Below, piece by piece: positions 32,885 to 41,607 of a stretch of 64,000 nt of DNA (position 1 is its first letter; each line of letters opens with the position of its first letter). The notes beneath the pieces are model-generated. The model had not been told where the DNA came from. It made no database searches and saw only the letters and a program-made list of their open reading frames with translations. The translations under genes and the position numbers were made by a program. The stretch comes from Sphingomonas azotifigens NBRC 15497. GTDB taxonomy: Bacteria; Pseudomonadota; Alphaproteobacteria; Sphingomonadales; Sphingomonadaceae. The DNA is taken from NCBI RefSeq assembly GCF_002091475.1, contig NZ_BCTR01000002.1, positions 1-64,000 of the forward strand. Direction: 5' to 3'.

Positions 32885-33181
32885 TCAGGCGACGATGCGC
32901 GGTTCGAGGCTGAACGCCGTGCGGTCGGCCAATTGTGTGATGGTCGCCAGATAGTGCTGGAAGTGCGGCGTCGCGCGGTGCGCCTCCCGCGCCGCGGCGT
33001 CAACATAGAGCTCGTCGAGGACGAAGATTCCCGGCTCGGCCTGATCTGCCCACAGGTCGTAGCGCAGATTGCCCGGCTCCGCCCGGCTCGGTTCCACCAT
33101 GTCTTCGAGCAGCGTCCGCAATTCCGCCTCCCTGCCCGGACGCGCCGTCAGCACGGCGATGGTCTTCACGTTGTTGGTCAT
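32885..33181 (-). CDS. Antibiotic biosynthesis monooxygenase (ABM) domain protein
   Basis: A 98-residue single-domain protein of the ABM/YgiN quinol-monooxygenase fold (dimeric ferredoxin-like). Visible are KTIAVLTARPGREAELRTLL, the second-strand NLRYDLWADQAEPGIFVLDE and HRATPHFQHYL near the C-terminus. Family members oxidise quinols or small aromatics without a cofactor, or degrade heme. ATG at 33181 follows GAGGAAG. The longer frame from 33208 has no better signal. It preceded an aldo/keto reductase now reduced to twelve codons. Confidence 0.82.
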   Translation of the reverse strand: MTNNVKTIAVLTARPGREAELRTLLEDMVEPSRAEPGNLRYDLWADQAEPGIFVLDELYVDAAAREAHRATPHFQHYLATITQLADRTAFSLEPRIVA

Positions 33182-33443
33182 CTCGCTTCCTCTTCGGCTG
33201 CGGTGCAATTTCTTGATGCAGCGTGCCGCCAGACGGGTTGTGCCGGGCGCAGGCTAGGTAGCGCAGATCGTTTCCGGACCGCAGTTAAGCCGGGTCAAAT
33301 CCGGAGAGTGTCGCGAAACGCAGTCCTGGAAGCGACCTACCCTCCCTTAACGCGACATTACCGCAATTGACGCCTCCTGGAAGATCAATGGGCTTAGATA
33401 CCCCTGTACTGCTGCTGGGCCGATCTAGGCCAGGGAGGACAGG

Positions 33444-34238
33444 ATGCGCAAAGGCAAGGTCGTCGTCATCGGTTCCAATGCGAACCGCATCGAAACCCAA
33501 GGCGGATATTGGGGAGACACCGGCAATTATCTGAACGAGACCGTGGTCCCGATGCTGGCGCTCATCGATGCCGGCTACGACGTCGTGCTCGCGACGCCCA
33601 ATGGCGCCCCGCCGACGATGGATAAGGCGTCGGACTCGCCCGCGCACTTCGGGGGCGACGTGCAGGCCTATGAGCACGCCAAGCTGTTCTGGATCGACGA
33701 CCCGTCGATGCAGGGCCGTACGCTCCGTTCGATCCTCGACGAGGGTATCGAAACCTATGACGGGGTCTTCATCCCTGGCGGCCAGGCCCCGATCGTCGAC
33801 CTGATGCAGGACCAGGAGCTCGGCGAAATCCTGCGCCATTTCCATACGCACCAGAAGCCGACGGCGATGCTCTGTCACGGCCCGATCTCCGCGACCGCCG
33901 CCATGCCCTACGCGCGCGAGTTTCGCGCCGCGCTGATCGCGGGCGACCATGCCAAGGCGAAGGAATGGTCCAGGGGCTGGCAATATGCCGGCTATCGGAT
34001 GACCGTGTTCCAGAAGTCCGAGGAGAAGGTGATCGAGGACACGATCCTCCACGCCAGGATCTATTTCGACATGCCCTATGCGCTCGGGCTGGCGGGTGCA
34101 GTCGTAGACACGGGCCCGGACTTCGAGCCCTATGTCATCGAGGATCGCGAGTTGATCACCGGCCAGAACCCACGCTCGGACCACCCGATCGCCACGGCCC
34201 TCATCGCGGCGCTGGATCACAAGCTCGGCCATGCCTGA
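33444..34238 (+). CDS. DJ-1/PfpI family (Hsp31-like) protein
   Basis: A 264-residue type-1 glutamine-amidotransferase-like protein. The nucleophile elbow AMLCHGPIS holds Cys144. Near the start are GYWGDTGNYLNETVVPMLAL and VVLATPNG, and FIPGGQAP forms the conserved glycine loop before the elbow. Relatives are glyoxalase III, deglycase or chaperone proteins; the precise activity cannot be read from sequence. A strong ribosome-binding site (AGGGAGGACAGG) precedes ATG 33444. An exported alpha/beta hydrolase gene follows about 110 bases downstream in the same direction. Confidence 0.85.
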   Translation: MRKGKVVVIGSNANRIETQGGYWGDTGNYLNETVVPMLALIDAGYDVVLATPNGAPPTMDKASDSPAHFGGDVQAYEHAKLFWIDDPSMQGRTLRSILDEGIETYDGVFIPGGQAPIVDLMQDQELGEILRHFHTHQKPTAMLCHGPISATAAMPYAREFRAALIAGDHAKAKEWSRGWQYAGYRMTVFQKSEEKVIEDTILHARIYFDMPYALGLAGAVVDTGPDFEPYVIEDRELITGQNPRSDHPIATALIAALDHKLGHA

Positions 34239-34348
34239 CCACCGGCCGAACACGATCTGAAACCGCGGCGATGCGCGCGCTTCGGCCCAGGTGCGTACGC
34301 GAGCACCCGGCAGCGAGCGCGCCCCCCGATCAACCTGGAGTGACGTCG

Positions 34349-35110
34349 ATGAAACATCTTATTGCAGGAGTGCTCCTCGCCATGGCCACCACCGCTGCCG
34401 CTGCCGCCCAGCCCCGCACCCCGACCAAGCCCATCTCGATCGTGCTGGTGCATGGCGCATTCGTCGATGCCTCGGGCTGGAAGCCGGTCTACGACATCCT
34501 GACCAAGGACGGCTATGAGGTGCTGGTCGTCCAGAACCCGACGGTCACGCTCGACGGGGACGTCGCGGCCACGCGCCAGGTTATCGCAAAGGCAAGCAAG
34601 CCGGTGGTGCTGGTCGGCCACAGCTATGGCGGCGCGGTCATCACCGAAGCGGGCGCGGATCCCAAGGTGAAGAGCCTCGCCTATATCGCGGCGCTCGCCC
34701 CCGATGCCGGGGAATCGGTGTTCGAACTGGCGACCCGGCCGGTGCCGGGCGAAGCCGGCCCGCCGCTGCTGCCGCCGGACAACGGGTTCATCATCGTCGA
34801 CCCGGCCAAATTCCCGACCGCCTTCGCGGCGGATGTCGATATTGCGATCACCGGCTTCATGGCGGTGGCGCAGGTTCCCTGGGGCCTGGCCGCGGTGCAG
34901 ACCAAGCTGACCACGGCGGCATGGCACGACAAGCCGGTCCGCTGGATGCTGACGACACAGGACCATATGGTCTCGCCGACGACCCAGCGCTTCATGGCGA
35001 CCCGCGCCAAGGCCAAGCTGACCGAGATCAACAGCAGCCACGCCGTCATGCTGTCCCACCCGAAGGATGTCGCCGCGTTCATCGAGGCGGCGGCTGCCGC
35101 GGCCAACTAG
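34349..35110 (+). CDS. Exported alpha/beta hydrolase
   Basis: A 253-residue alpha/beta hydrolase with a signal peptide (about residues 1-20, ending AAAAAQ). The oxyanion region VLVHGAFVDASGW, nucleophile motif VGHSYGG (Ser92), acid near TTQDHMVSP and histidine in SSHAVMLSHP form the usual triad of the esterase/YdeN-like group. The substrate is unknown; related proteins hydrolyse small aromatic or drug esters. It lies between the DJ-1 and MBL-fold genes, all on the plus strand with gaps of 66-110 bases, so loose co-expression is possible. Confidence 0.85.
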   Translation: MKHLIAGVLLAMATTAAAAAQPRTPTKPISIVLVHGAFVDASGWKPVYDILTKDGYEVLVVQNPTVTLDGDVAATRQVIAKASKPVVLVGHSYGGAVITEAGADPKVKSLAYIAALAPDAGESVFELATRPVPGEAGPPLLPPDNGFIIVDPAKFPTAFAADVDIAITGFMAVAQVPWGLAAVQTKLTTAAWHDKPVRWMLTTQDHMVSPTTQRFMATRAKAKLTEINSSHAVMLSHPKDVAAFIEAAAAAAN

Positions 35111-35176
35111 GCGGCCCGCTGCGAGAACGGTGCCTCGCCGGACGGTCGATCCAATATAGTTGAAGGAGATGGCAGA

Positions 35177-36085
35177 ATGGCCGATTCATCCGACACGCCC
35201 ACCGCACTCGACCGTCGCCAGGCGATAACGCTGGCCGGCGCCACGATACTTGCCTCGACGCTGTTCGCCGCACCGGTGTCGATCGGTGCCGCCATCGCGC
35301 GCCCGGCGGCAAGCGCCAGCCTTACCCAGATCCGCAATGCCACCTTGCGAATCGAGTATGGCGGCGTCCGCTTCCTCGTCGACCCGGTGCTGGCGGACAA
35401 GGACGCCTATCCGGGCTTCGAGGGGACGGCAAACAGCCAGCGGCGCAATCCGCTTGTGCCGCTGCCCATACCGCTTGCTTCGATCCTCGACGTCGATGCG
35501 GTCATCGTCACGCACCTGCACCCCGATCATTGGGACGAGGCGGCGAAGGATAAGCTGAACAAGGCGCTCCCGATCTTCGCGCAGAACGCCAGCGATGCTG
35601 CCCAGCTCCGCTCGGCAGGCTTCGCAGACGTCCGTATTCTGACCGAAAGCACCGAGTATCGCGGCGTGCGCCTGAGCCGCACGGGCGGGCAGCATGGCAC
35701 CGACGCCGACCTGAAGGCGTTACCGCAGATCCTCGGCCCGGTCAGCGGCTTCGTCCTGCGCCACCCGGCGCACAAGACGCTGTACGTCGCCGGCGACACG
35801 ATCTGGAACCGCGAGGTCGAGCGCGCCATTGCCACCTACGCCCCCGATGTCATCGTCCTGAACGCCGGCATGGCGACCGTGATCGGACTGGATCCGATCA
35901 TCATGGGCCCGACGGACGTCCTTGCCGTACATCGCGCCGCGCCGAATGCGATGCTGATTGCGAGTCACATGGAAGCCGTGAACCACTGCATTCTCAGCCG
36001 CGCCGATCTTCGTGCTTTCTCCAGGCGAGACGGGTACGCGCAGCGCCTGCTGATCCCCGCAGACGGGGAAACTTTGCCGATCTAA
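35177..36085 (+). CDS. Tat-exported MBL-fold metal-dependent hydrolase (UlaG-like)
   Basis: A 302-residue metallo-beta-lactamase-fold protein. The metal motif HLHPDHWDE lies near residue 113, GGQHGTDAD supplies the next histidine, AGDTIW the aspartate and SHMEAVNH the C-terminal histidine. The N-terminus has a twin-arginine stretch (DRRQAITLAGATILAS), suggesting export in folded form with metal bound. UlaG-like relatives hydrolyse lactones or phosphodiesters. The stop TAA coincides with the first bases of the dispersed repeat at 36083. ATG 35177 follows GAAGGAGA. Confidence 0.83.
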   Translation: MADSSDTPTALDRRQAITLAGATILASTLFAAPVSIGAAIARPAASASLTQIRNATLRIEYGGVRFLVDPVLADKDAYPGFEGTANSQRRNPLVPLPIPLASILDVDAVIVTHLHPDHWDEAAKDKLNKALPIFAQNASDAAQLRSAGFADVRILTESTEYRGVRLSRTGGQHGTDADLKALPQILGPVSGFVLRHPAHKTLYVAGDTIWNREVERAIATYAPDVIVLNAGMATVIGLDPIIMGPTDVLAVHRAAPNAMLIASHMEAVNHCILSRADLRAFSRRDGYAQRLLIPADGETLPI

Positions 36086-36263
36086 TACCAAGCTGGTTGA
36101 TACCGACGCCTCCAGCCTATCCCCGTCATCCCGGCGAAAGCCGGGATCCATTCGCCTCTCGGTCTCAGCAAACGCCGATAGCGAGACCGCAATGGACCCC
36201 GGCTTTCGCCGGGGTGACGATGTGGAGGACGAAGATAGGTTCTTTCCGGGCAGGTTGGTATTA
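36083..36263 (+). repeat. Dispersed hairpin repeat with terminal inverted repeats, copy 2
   Basis: A 181-base element that starts TAATACCAAGCTGG and ends CAGGTTGGTATTA, so the ends are inverted repeats of each other (TAATACCAA). The interior forms a long stem from CCGGCGAAAGCCGGGATCC and its partner ACCCCGGCTTTCGCCGGGG. The left TAA is the stop codon of the MBL-fold gene and the right TTA, read on the other strand, is the stop codon of the gene at 36261-37316. It fills the whole gap between two convergent genes and could act as a bidirectional terminator. Confidence 0.88.
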
Positions 36264-37316
36264 CTCTTCGCCTTCCTTGGCGCCGCTGGTCACGACGATG
36301 GTGCATTCACCAATCTGGAAAAGCATGGCTGCGACCGCCATGGTCCCAGTTTCAGTCTCCCGCGCGATCTCGAACGGACCGGCGGCCGACATCTCAACGT
36401 CGTCGCTCAGCGACGGGTACTGATAATAGGTCACCGTCAAGGTAGCCCCCACCGGAAACCCTCCCGAAGGCGAAGTCGCGGTGACGACCAGGTTGCCGCT
36501 GAAATTCGCCGGCACAATGGCGTCAAAACCCGTGATCTGGTTGCCGTTCACATCAGGGGCCGGCAGCGTCATGTTTTGATTGATCGGGCAGGTCTGGTCC
36601 GTGCACTGGGCGTTGACGGCGGTGCCCGTCACGAACCCACGGCCGAGAACACGGAAATGGAAATAGGCGGAAACAGGGTTGATGCTCGCGAAGCTGAAGG
36701 TGCGGACCAGTTGCGTCGAAGCGTTCGATTGGTAGCTGATGTTGCGCCAACCCACGGAAGGGTTGTTCTGAACCCAGACCGCAAAAGCTGCGTTCGACGG
36801 GAACGTAGCGGGGATCTGGACCGGATGGGCGGCCGTCTGGAGCACGGTGATCAAACAATAGTGCGGTCCGGGCGGAAGGCCGGTGAGGAGGAATGACGGG
36901 CTGCTGATGGCGACCCCGCCGGCCGCGATATTGGTGTTGCCCGTGCCGTCCACCAGCGGGAGCAAGCCCACCCCGCCTGCGCTGTTGATCTGGGTCCAGG
37001 TCGAGGGCCGCAGAAACAGCGACGCATTGGCGTAGTAGAGGCTGGCCGTGCCCGCGCCCGCCACCGTGTTGAGGTTCTTGGCCCGGACATAGATGTTATT
37101 GACGCCGCCGTTGATGATCGACTTGCCCTGATCGGGCCCGCTGTAGGTCGAGTTCGCGGTCGCCCAGGTGAGGGTCCCGTTCTGTACTGGAATGATATCA
37201 GGAGACTGGCAGGGATTTCCGGTCGATGGGAAGAGACCCGTGTCGCTGAAATTGTCTCTGACATAGAGGTCGTTGTACATGGTCAAGCTGGCGGTATTGC
37301 GGGTCAGGACAAGCAT
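36261..37316 (-). CDS. Hypothetical protein, beta-rich
   Basis: A 351-residue protein I do not recognise. The composition is rich in Asn, Thr, Ser, Val and Pro, with alternating hydrophobic residues that suggest beta-sandwich domains. The first part (DLYVRDNFSDTGLFPSTGNP, then NNIYVRAKNLNTVAGAGTAS) recalls CARDB/Ig-like adhesion modules. A central HFRVLGRGFVTG stretch and a C-terminal segment with two Cys near CTDQTC follow. There is no signal peptide. It is the last gene of a three-gene minus-strand set with the LamG protein, 36 bases after the 163-residue gene. Its stop codon is provided by the repeat at 36083-36263. Confidence 0.6.
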   Translation of the reverse strand: MLVLTRNTASLTMYNDLYVRDNFSDTGLFPSTGNPCQSPDIIPVQNGTLTWATANSTYSGPDQGKSIINGGVNNIYVRAKNLNTVAGAGTASLYYANASLFLRPSTWTQINSAGGVGLLPLVDGTGNTNIAAGGVAISSPSFLLTGLPPGPHYCLITVLQTAAHPVQIPATFPSNAAFAVWVQNNPSVGWRNISYQSNASTQLVRTFSFASINPVSAYFHFRVLGRGFVTGTAVNAQCTDQTCPINQNMTLPAPDVNGNQITGFDAIVPANFSGNLVVTATSPSGGFPVGATLTVTYYQYPSLSDDVEMSAAGPFEIARETETGTMAVAAMLFQIGECTIVVTSGAKEGEE

Positions 37317-37352
37317 GGCTGGTCTCCTGTGAGCGGCTGGAATGGTTGAGCG

Positions 37353-37844
37353 CTAGGAAGCGGCGGCGAGAATCTGACCGTCCACGACATCGGCGAACGA
37401 TCGCACCGACACCGGTTCGTCTCCGATGCTGCGCAGATCGATCAGGACGTTGTGACGGACGAAGAACAGGACACTGATCAGGTCGTCATGGCCGGTGAAG
37501 GCAATGTCTCCGATACCGCCGCCGCGCTCTTTGAACCGGGGCAGGCTTACCGCCATCGACATCGACAGAAGTTCGAGCAGGACCTGCAGAGCCTCATCGT
37601 GATCTGCGTGTTCCGTCACGCGGATCATGACCCTGTGCTGCGGTCTTCCGGTTTCCTGATAGTAGTCGGCGTAGCCGCCATCCCCGTAGGGAAGGCGTCG
37701 CTCCAGAACCCAGGCCCCGATCCCGTCCGCGACGGTCAGGGCCAGCCCTCGCGTGCGGGGTTCGGCCTCTGCGCCGACCCGGCGCGGCCAGGTTTCGAAA
37801 CCGAAGCGTTTCTTGGCGCCGTCGAGCAAGACGTTGCTTGTCAA
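37353..37844 (-). CDS. Hypothetical protein
   Basis: A 163-residue soluble protein of unknown function. A mixed alpha/beta pattern is visible, with GLALTVADGIGAWVLERRLP and MIRVTEHADHDEALQVLLEL followed by a C-terminal VLFFVRHNVLIDLRSIGDEP strand-rich part. There is no signal peptide, membrane helix or known motif. It starts 12 bases after the stop of the large LamG protein and precedes the beta-rich 351-residue gene by 36 bases, so all three are very likely co-transcribed. Given that context it could be a chaperone, immunity or accessory protein, but this is a guess. Confidence 0.6.
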   Translation of the reverse strand: MTSNVLLDGAKKRFGFETWPRRVGAEAEPRTRGLALTVADGIGAWVLERRLPYGDGGYADYYQETGRPQHRVMIRVTEHADHDEALQVLLELLSMSMAVSLPRFKERGGGIGDIAFTGHDDLISVLFFVRHNVLIDLRSIGDEPVSVRSFADVVDGQILAAAS

Positions 37845-37856
37845 GGATCCGCCTCC

Positions 37857-40800
37857 CTATGCCACCGGCCGACGGCCGGAGTTGGTGTTGAGATTGGGGC
37901 CATATGGAATGCATCGAGCTATGCCCGCTGACGTATTTGCGGCGAGGCGTTCCCGGTAGCTGATCGCGGTAAAGGGGGTCGGTATGGGAACGAACGGCGT
38001 CGGGCTCGCACCGAGGGTCGAGAATGGCACCTTTACCGGCAATCCCGCCGTATGCGTCCCCGTCCCCCACGGATCGGGGCCCGTGTCGTACTGGAGGCAG
38101 GCGTCGTAGAGCGGGTCGGAATAGGATGCGAGCCCGGTCCAGGGCACCTCGTGATAGCTGAACCCGCCGATGCCGTGCGGGAAAGGAACCGCCCAGGTCG
38201 TGTACCCGATGGCGAGGATCTGATTGCAGGTGAATCCGGTGGCGGGATCGGCGGTATTGAACATCATCGAGGCGAAGACGTTCGCGCCCAGGACATTGGA
38301 GAAGGTGGTGACGATGGTGGCGCAGTCGGTGCAGTTGACCGTCTTGCCGTTCCCGCCGCCCGTGGTGAGATAGTCGAGGAACAGTCCGCACAGGAATCTG
38401 GAAACGCCCGCGCTCGGGCCGGTATAGAAGGAGGCGCCGGCGACCAGATCGTACTTCAGGCCAATGCCCGAATTGACCTGGGTGGTGACCTTGCTGAGGA
38501 CCAGATCGGTGGTCGTTGCCCCCCTGGCCCAGGTGCAAGCGTAGTCGAGCAGGTCGGTCCAGGGCAGTTGCTGGTTGCTGCGCACTGCACCCTGTTGCCA
38601 GGGCTGGTTGGGAAGGCTCAGGATCACATAGACCCGGTGACGGGTCGTGGCCATGTTCGCCCACGACCCGTCATCCACCTGATACTGCCATGTCCACGTC
38701 ACGTCCTGAAGCTGAACGCCGCCGTTCGCCAGGGTATGGTTCGACAGCGGCACGATGAGGGTCGCCGTGGTTCCCTTGAAGGTCACGGCGATGGGATCTA
38801 TGGCCCCCAGGATGCCGCCGCCGGTCGCCTGGATCTTGACCGTATGGGTCGTCGCGGCGGGAATGTTGACCACGACCTGCACGGTGGGGGTTTTGCCGGC
38901 GATACTCGCGATCGCATAGGCGCAGGGCGCATCCTTTGCCGAAACCCGTCCCGGCACCCATTCGGGCACGGGAACGTCCGTGCCGAAATTGCGCCGGATC
39001 GTCAGCCCGTCCACCGACGCGCCCGTGGGATCGTAGTCGAAGGCGAGGCTGGCCAGGGCCACCACCGGCAGAGGGTCGCAGGTCGCCGGCTTCTCCAGAT
39101 AGATTTTCACAAAGGTGACAACGGTCGCCGCAAGCGAGGCGATGACTCTGGCGGTTCCAACGCCGGCCGCGATGAGCAGCATGTTGGCAATGACCCGGAT
39201 CAGGGTCCAGAAACCGACGTCGATGAGCAGCAGGATCAGCGGCCTCAACAGCCCCGCCGAATACAGCACCCCCAAGATCGTAAAGACGCCCGTAGCCGTC
39301 ATCCTCACGCCGGAGGCCAGCTGGGCAGCGACGCGAGGTATGGTCAGCGCCCTGCCGATCAGCACGATCGCTTTGTCGCCGAGCGTGCTGCCGACCCCGG
39401 TGAAGGCGTCCAGCGCACCTCCGATGATCGTGAAGATCAGACGCACTTTCCACATCGTGCAGTCGTCCATCGCGGCGGCATCCGCCCGGTAGGCGACGTA
39501 GGAGCCGCTCGGTCGATGCACGACGATCAGGCGTTCGCCATCGATGACATGGTGCATCACCAGGAACGGCAGAGCCGTCGGCTCCTCGGCCAGTTTGCGA
39601 CGCGCCTCCATCCAGGCGGCCTCGATCAGCGCCCTGTCTTTCGGGTTGTCGAAGGCTTCGATGTCGCGCGCCATGGCGTCGTCGAAGTCGGCGCAGTGCC
39701 TCTTATGCAGATCCGAAAAATCCAATTCCGCCCGAAGCGCCGCCATCATCTCCGGATCGAGCCCCATCGGTGGCGGAGGAGCTTCCTCCCCAACGAGATC
39801 CTGTGGAGAGGTGACCGGTGCCGGTCCCAGTTGCCCGGCCAACACCGCGCCCTCCGCAAGGCCGATCGGATGACCGTTAGCCTGGTTGCGGGCGGGCGCA
39901 TTGGTGAAGACATAGGCCGCCGAGAGATTCGTCGAGGTGACGTCTGGCGGCATGTTCATGTTGGTCAGGATATCGGCCGCGCTCAGCGCCGTGGACCAGA
40001 CATCAACCTCGCGCAGAAAGCCCTGCAGGGTCGTGGCGCCGGACGGGATGCCCTGGGCGATCGCTGCGCCGATCAGAAGGTCGCTGAACTGGCTGTACAG
40101 CGGAATGGGCGGACAGGCCCTGGTGCTGTCCAGAACACCATTTATGTAGAGCGACAAGGTGGTGCCGTCGAATGTTGTCGCGATATTGGTCCAGACCCCC
40201 ACCTGGACCACGCCGGACGAGGTCAGCACCTGGCCGCTGTCACCGTCGGACCCGCGCTGCGACACGGCGCGGAAGGCGGAGACCGTCGTGTCGTACTGAA
40301 GATAAACGGCGACCCCGGTGTCCAGCATGAGGTCGCTGTTGACGAACAGCGCCTGCACCGGGTTGAGCGCGGACGAAACAAAGACCCAGGTCTGAACGGT
40401 GTAGGGATCGACCTGTCCGCCGCCGGGGTTGATGGATTTCTCGCCCATCGGCCTGATGAAGCCGACTGTTCCCAGAGAGGCGGCCGGCGACACCTTGATG
40501 GCGGCGGCATTGGCCTGAAGGGTGATCGGATAGGCTGAGGGTCCGCGATCCATGGCTGGATTGACGCTGAAATCAAAATCCGCCGCCAGGGTTCCGGCCA
40601 CAGGCGGGCCGAACATGTTGTTCAGCACGGTGTCCGCGTTCAGCGACGTATTGTATATCCGCAGCCGACGGATGAGGCCCTGGACGCCCTGACCGATCGT
40701 GACGGGGTTGGTGCTCGTGGCGACCTGTCCCATGCAGCTTTGGCCGGTATTGAACTTTCCATCGATATAGAGCCGAACCATGGCTCCGTCGAAGGTCATG

Positions 40801-41096
40801 CAGATGTAGTGCCAGCTATCGTCCTGAAGTTTGTCCTGAGTCGGATCGGACAATACGATCGGCAGATTGTTGAATTGGAAATAGACCGAGGGCCCTTGAC
40901 TGCCGAAGGCGAACACCCCCGCCTGTCCGATCGCCACGGTATTGGCAGGCAGGCCGTTGAACCGGATCCAGGCATCGACCGACACCGCCGTTGTTGCTGT
41001 AAACAGCGCTCCGGCCGCGGCGCTGGTCTGGGCACTGGATAGAGCATCGAGCGCCAGCGCCACATAGCTGCGATCGGTTCGGGGGTCGTTGAGCAT
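37857..41096 (-). CDS. Large LamG-domain protein with hydrophobic core and transglutaminase-like C-terminus
   Basis: A 1079-residue multidomain protein. Residues about 30-175 and 225-385 are two concanavalin-A-like LamG domains (WHYICMTFDGAMVRLYIDGK; WTNIATTFDGTTLSLYINGV). A Pro-rich linker lies near 430-445, then a charged helical stretch to about 520. A hydrophobic block (about 555-690) could span or insert into a membrane. The C-terminal part (about 860-1079) has VNCTDCATIVTTFSNVLG with Cys922, SYHEVPW with His982 and an Asp-rich YSDPLYDACLQYD, the order of a transglutaminase/papain-like Cys-His-Asp site. No signal peptide is seen. It heads a three-gene operon. The function is unknown; a toxin- or effector-like protein or a surface enzyme is possible. 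Confidence 0.7.
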   Translation of the reverse strand: MLNDPRTDRSYVALALDALSSAQTSAAAGALFTATTAVSVDAWIRFNGLPANTVAIGQAGVFAFGSQGPSVYFQFNNLPIVLSDPTQDKLQDDSWHYICMTFDGAMVRLYIDGKFNTGQSCMGQVATSTNPVTIGQGVQGLIRRLRIYNTSLNADTVLNNMFGPPVAGTLAADFDFSVNPAMDRGPSAYPITLQANAAAIKVSPAASLGTVGFIRPMGEKSINPGGGQVDPYTVQTWVFVSSALNPVQALFVNSDLMLDTGVAVYLQYDTTVSAFRAVSQRGSDGDSGQVLTSSGVVQVGVWTNIATTFDGTTLSLYINGVLDSTRACPPIPLYSQFSDLLIGAAIAQGIPSGATTLQGFLREVDVWSTALSAADILTNMNMPPDVTSTNLSAAYVFTNAPARNQANGHPIGLAEGAVLAGQLGPAPVTSPQDLVGEEAPPPPMGLDPEMMAALRAELDFSDLHKRHCADFDDAMARDIEAFDNPKDRALIEAAWMEARRKLAEEPTALPFLVMHHVIDGERLIVVHRPSGSYVAYRADAAAMDDCTMWKVRLIFTIIGGALDAFTGVGSTLGDKAIVLIGRALTIPRVAAQLASGVRMTATGVFTILGVLYSAGLLRPLILLLIDVGFWTLIRVIANMLLIAAGVGTARVIASLAATVVTFVKIYLEKPATCDPLPVVALASLAFDYDPTGASVDGLTIRRNFGTDVPVPEWVPGRVSAKDAPCAYAIASIAGKTPTVQVVVNIPAATTHTVKIQATGGGILGAIDPIAVTFKGTTATLIVPLSNHTLANGGVQLQDVTWTWQYQVDDGSWANMATTRHRVYVILSLPNQPWQQGAVRSNQQLPWTDLLDYACTWARGATTTDLVLSKVTTQVNSGIGLKYDLVAGASFYTGPSAGVSRFLCGLFLDYLTTGGGNGKTVNCTDCATIVTTFSNVLGANVFASMMFNTADPATGFTCNQILAIGYTTWAVPFPHGIGGFSYHEVPWTGLASYSDPLYDACLQYDTGPDPWGTGTHTAGLPVKVPFSTLGASPTPFVPIPTPFTAISYRERLAANTSAGIARCIPYGPNLNTNSGRRPVA

Positions 41097-41607
41097 GCAA
41101 GGACCTCTGGAGCCAGAGAGATGCCGAAATAACTTAAGCGACTATTGAGTTCGGATGAAATTGTTTAACCGACCTAACTGGTTAGGCTACACAGGGACGT
41201 CGCACGCGACATCCGATTCTTCATCTGAAATAATATTTTTACATAAATCCCGTCGATCGACAACTTAAAAGAGAAATGACGGGTTGGGATGCCGCCAATA
41301 TAATTGCATCCGGCATGGAGGTTCCTGGAAATCAACACTGCCAACGTTTGCCGCGCAGCTTCCACTTCGCGGTTTATTTCTACAAATAACAATATTTAGC
41401 CGCTTTTTGAGCGCCTCACAAAGCTTAAGTTCTTGCGATATCAATTCCGTAATCGCTAAGCGACCCTTTCGTCGCAATATGTCTTCAATATCGCAGCACT
41501 ATGTATCGACCCTGGCGTCGGGTGCGCTGGCCGCACTGCGGAAGGTCGCCGTCACCACCACATCCCGCAATTCCGCCAAGCTAGTGCTAAGCTGGCAATC
41601 GCGCTGA
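41097..41607. other. AT-richer intergenic region upstream of the LamG operon
   Basis: About 510 bases with clearly lower GC than the surroundings, especially 41105-41470 (for example AATAATATTTTTACATAAA near 41231). No frame has recognisable motifs. Short minus-strand frames near 41174-41477 lack ribosome-binding sites. The part next to 41096 probably holds the promoter of the LamG operon. The low GC suggests the cluster was acquired. Confidence 0.5.

Noticed and set aside
38052..40538. 828-codon plus-strand frame opposite the LamG protein
   Set aside because: The minus strand has recognisable LamG and transglutaminase-like motifs. The opposite frame is rich in Arg/Gly/Asp and has no family features.
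37857..41096. LamG protein considered as a phage tail fibre or prophage gene
   Set aside because: No phage structural, lysis or integrase genes are nearby, and the C-terminal transglutaminase-like motifs and hydrophobic middle do not fit a tail fibre.
41265..41477. Possible 70-residue minus-strand gene upstream of the LamG operon
   Set aside because: A short basic helix-like stretch is readable but there is no start signal and no family resemblance. The region is AT-rich and was left as intergenic.
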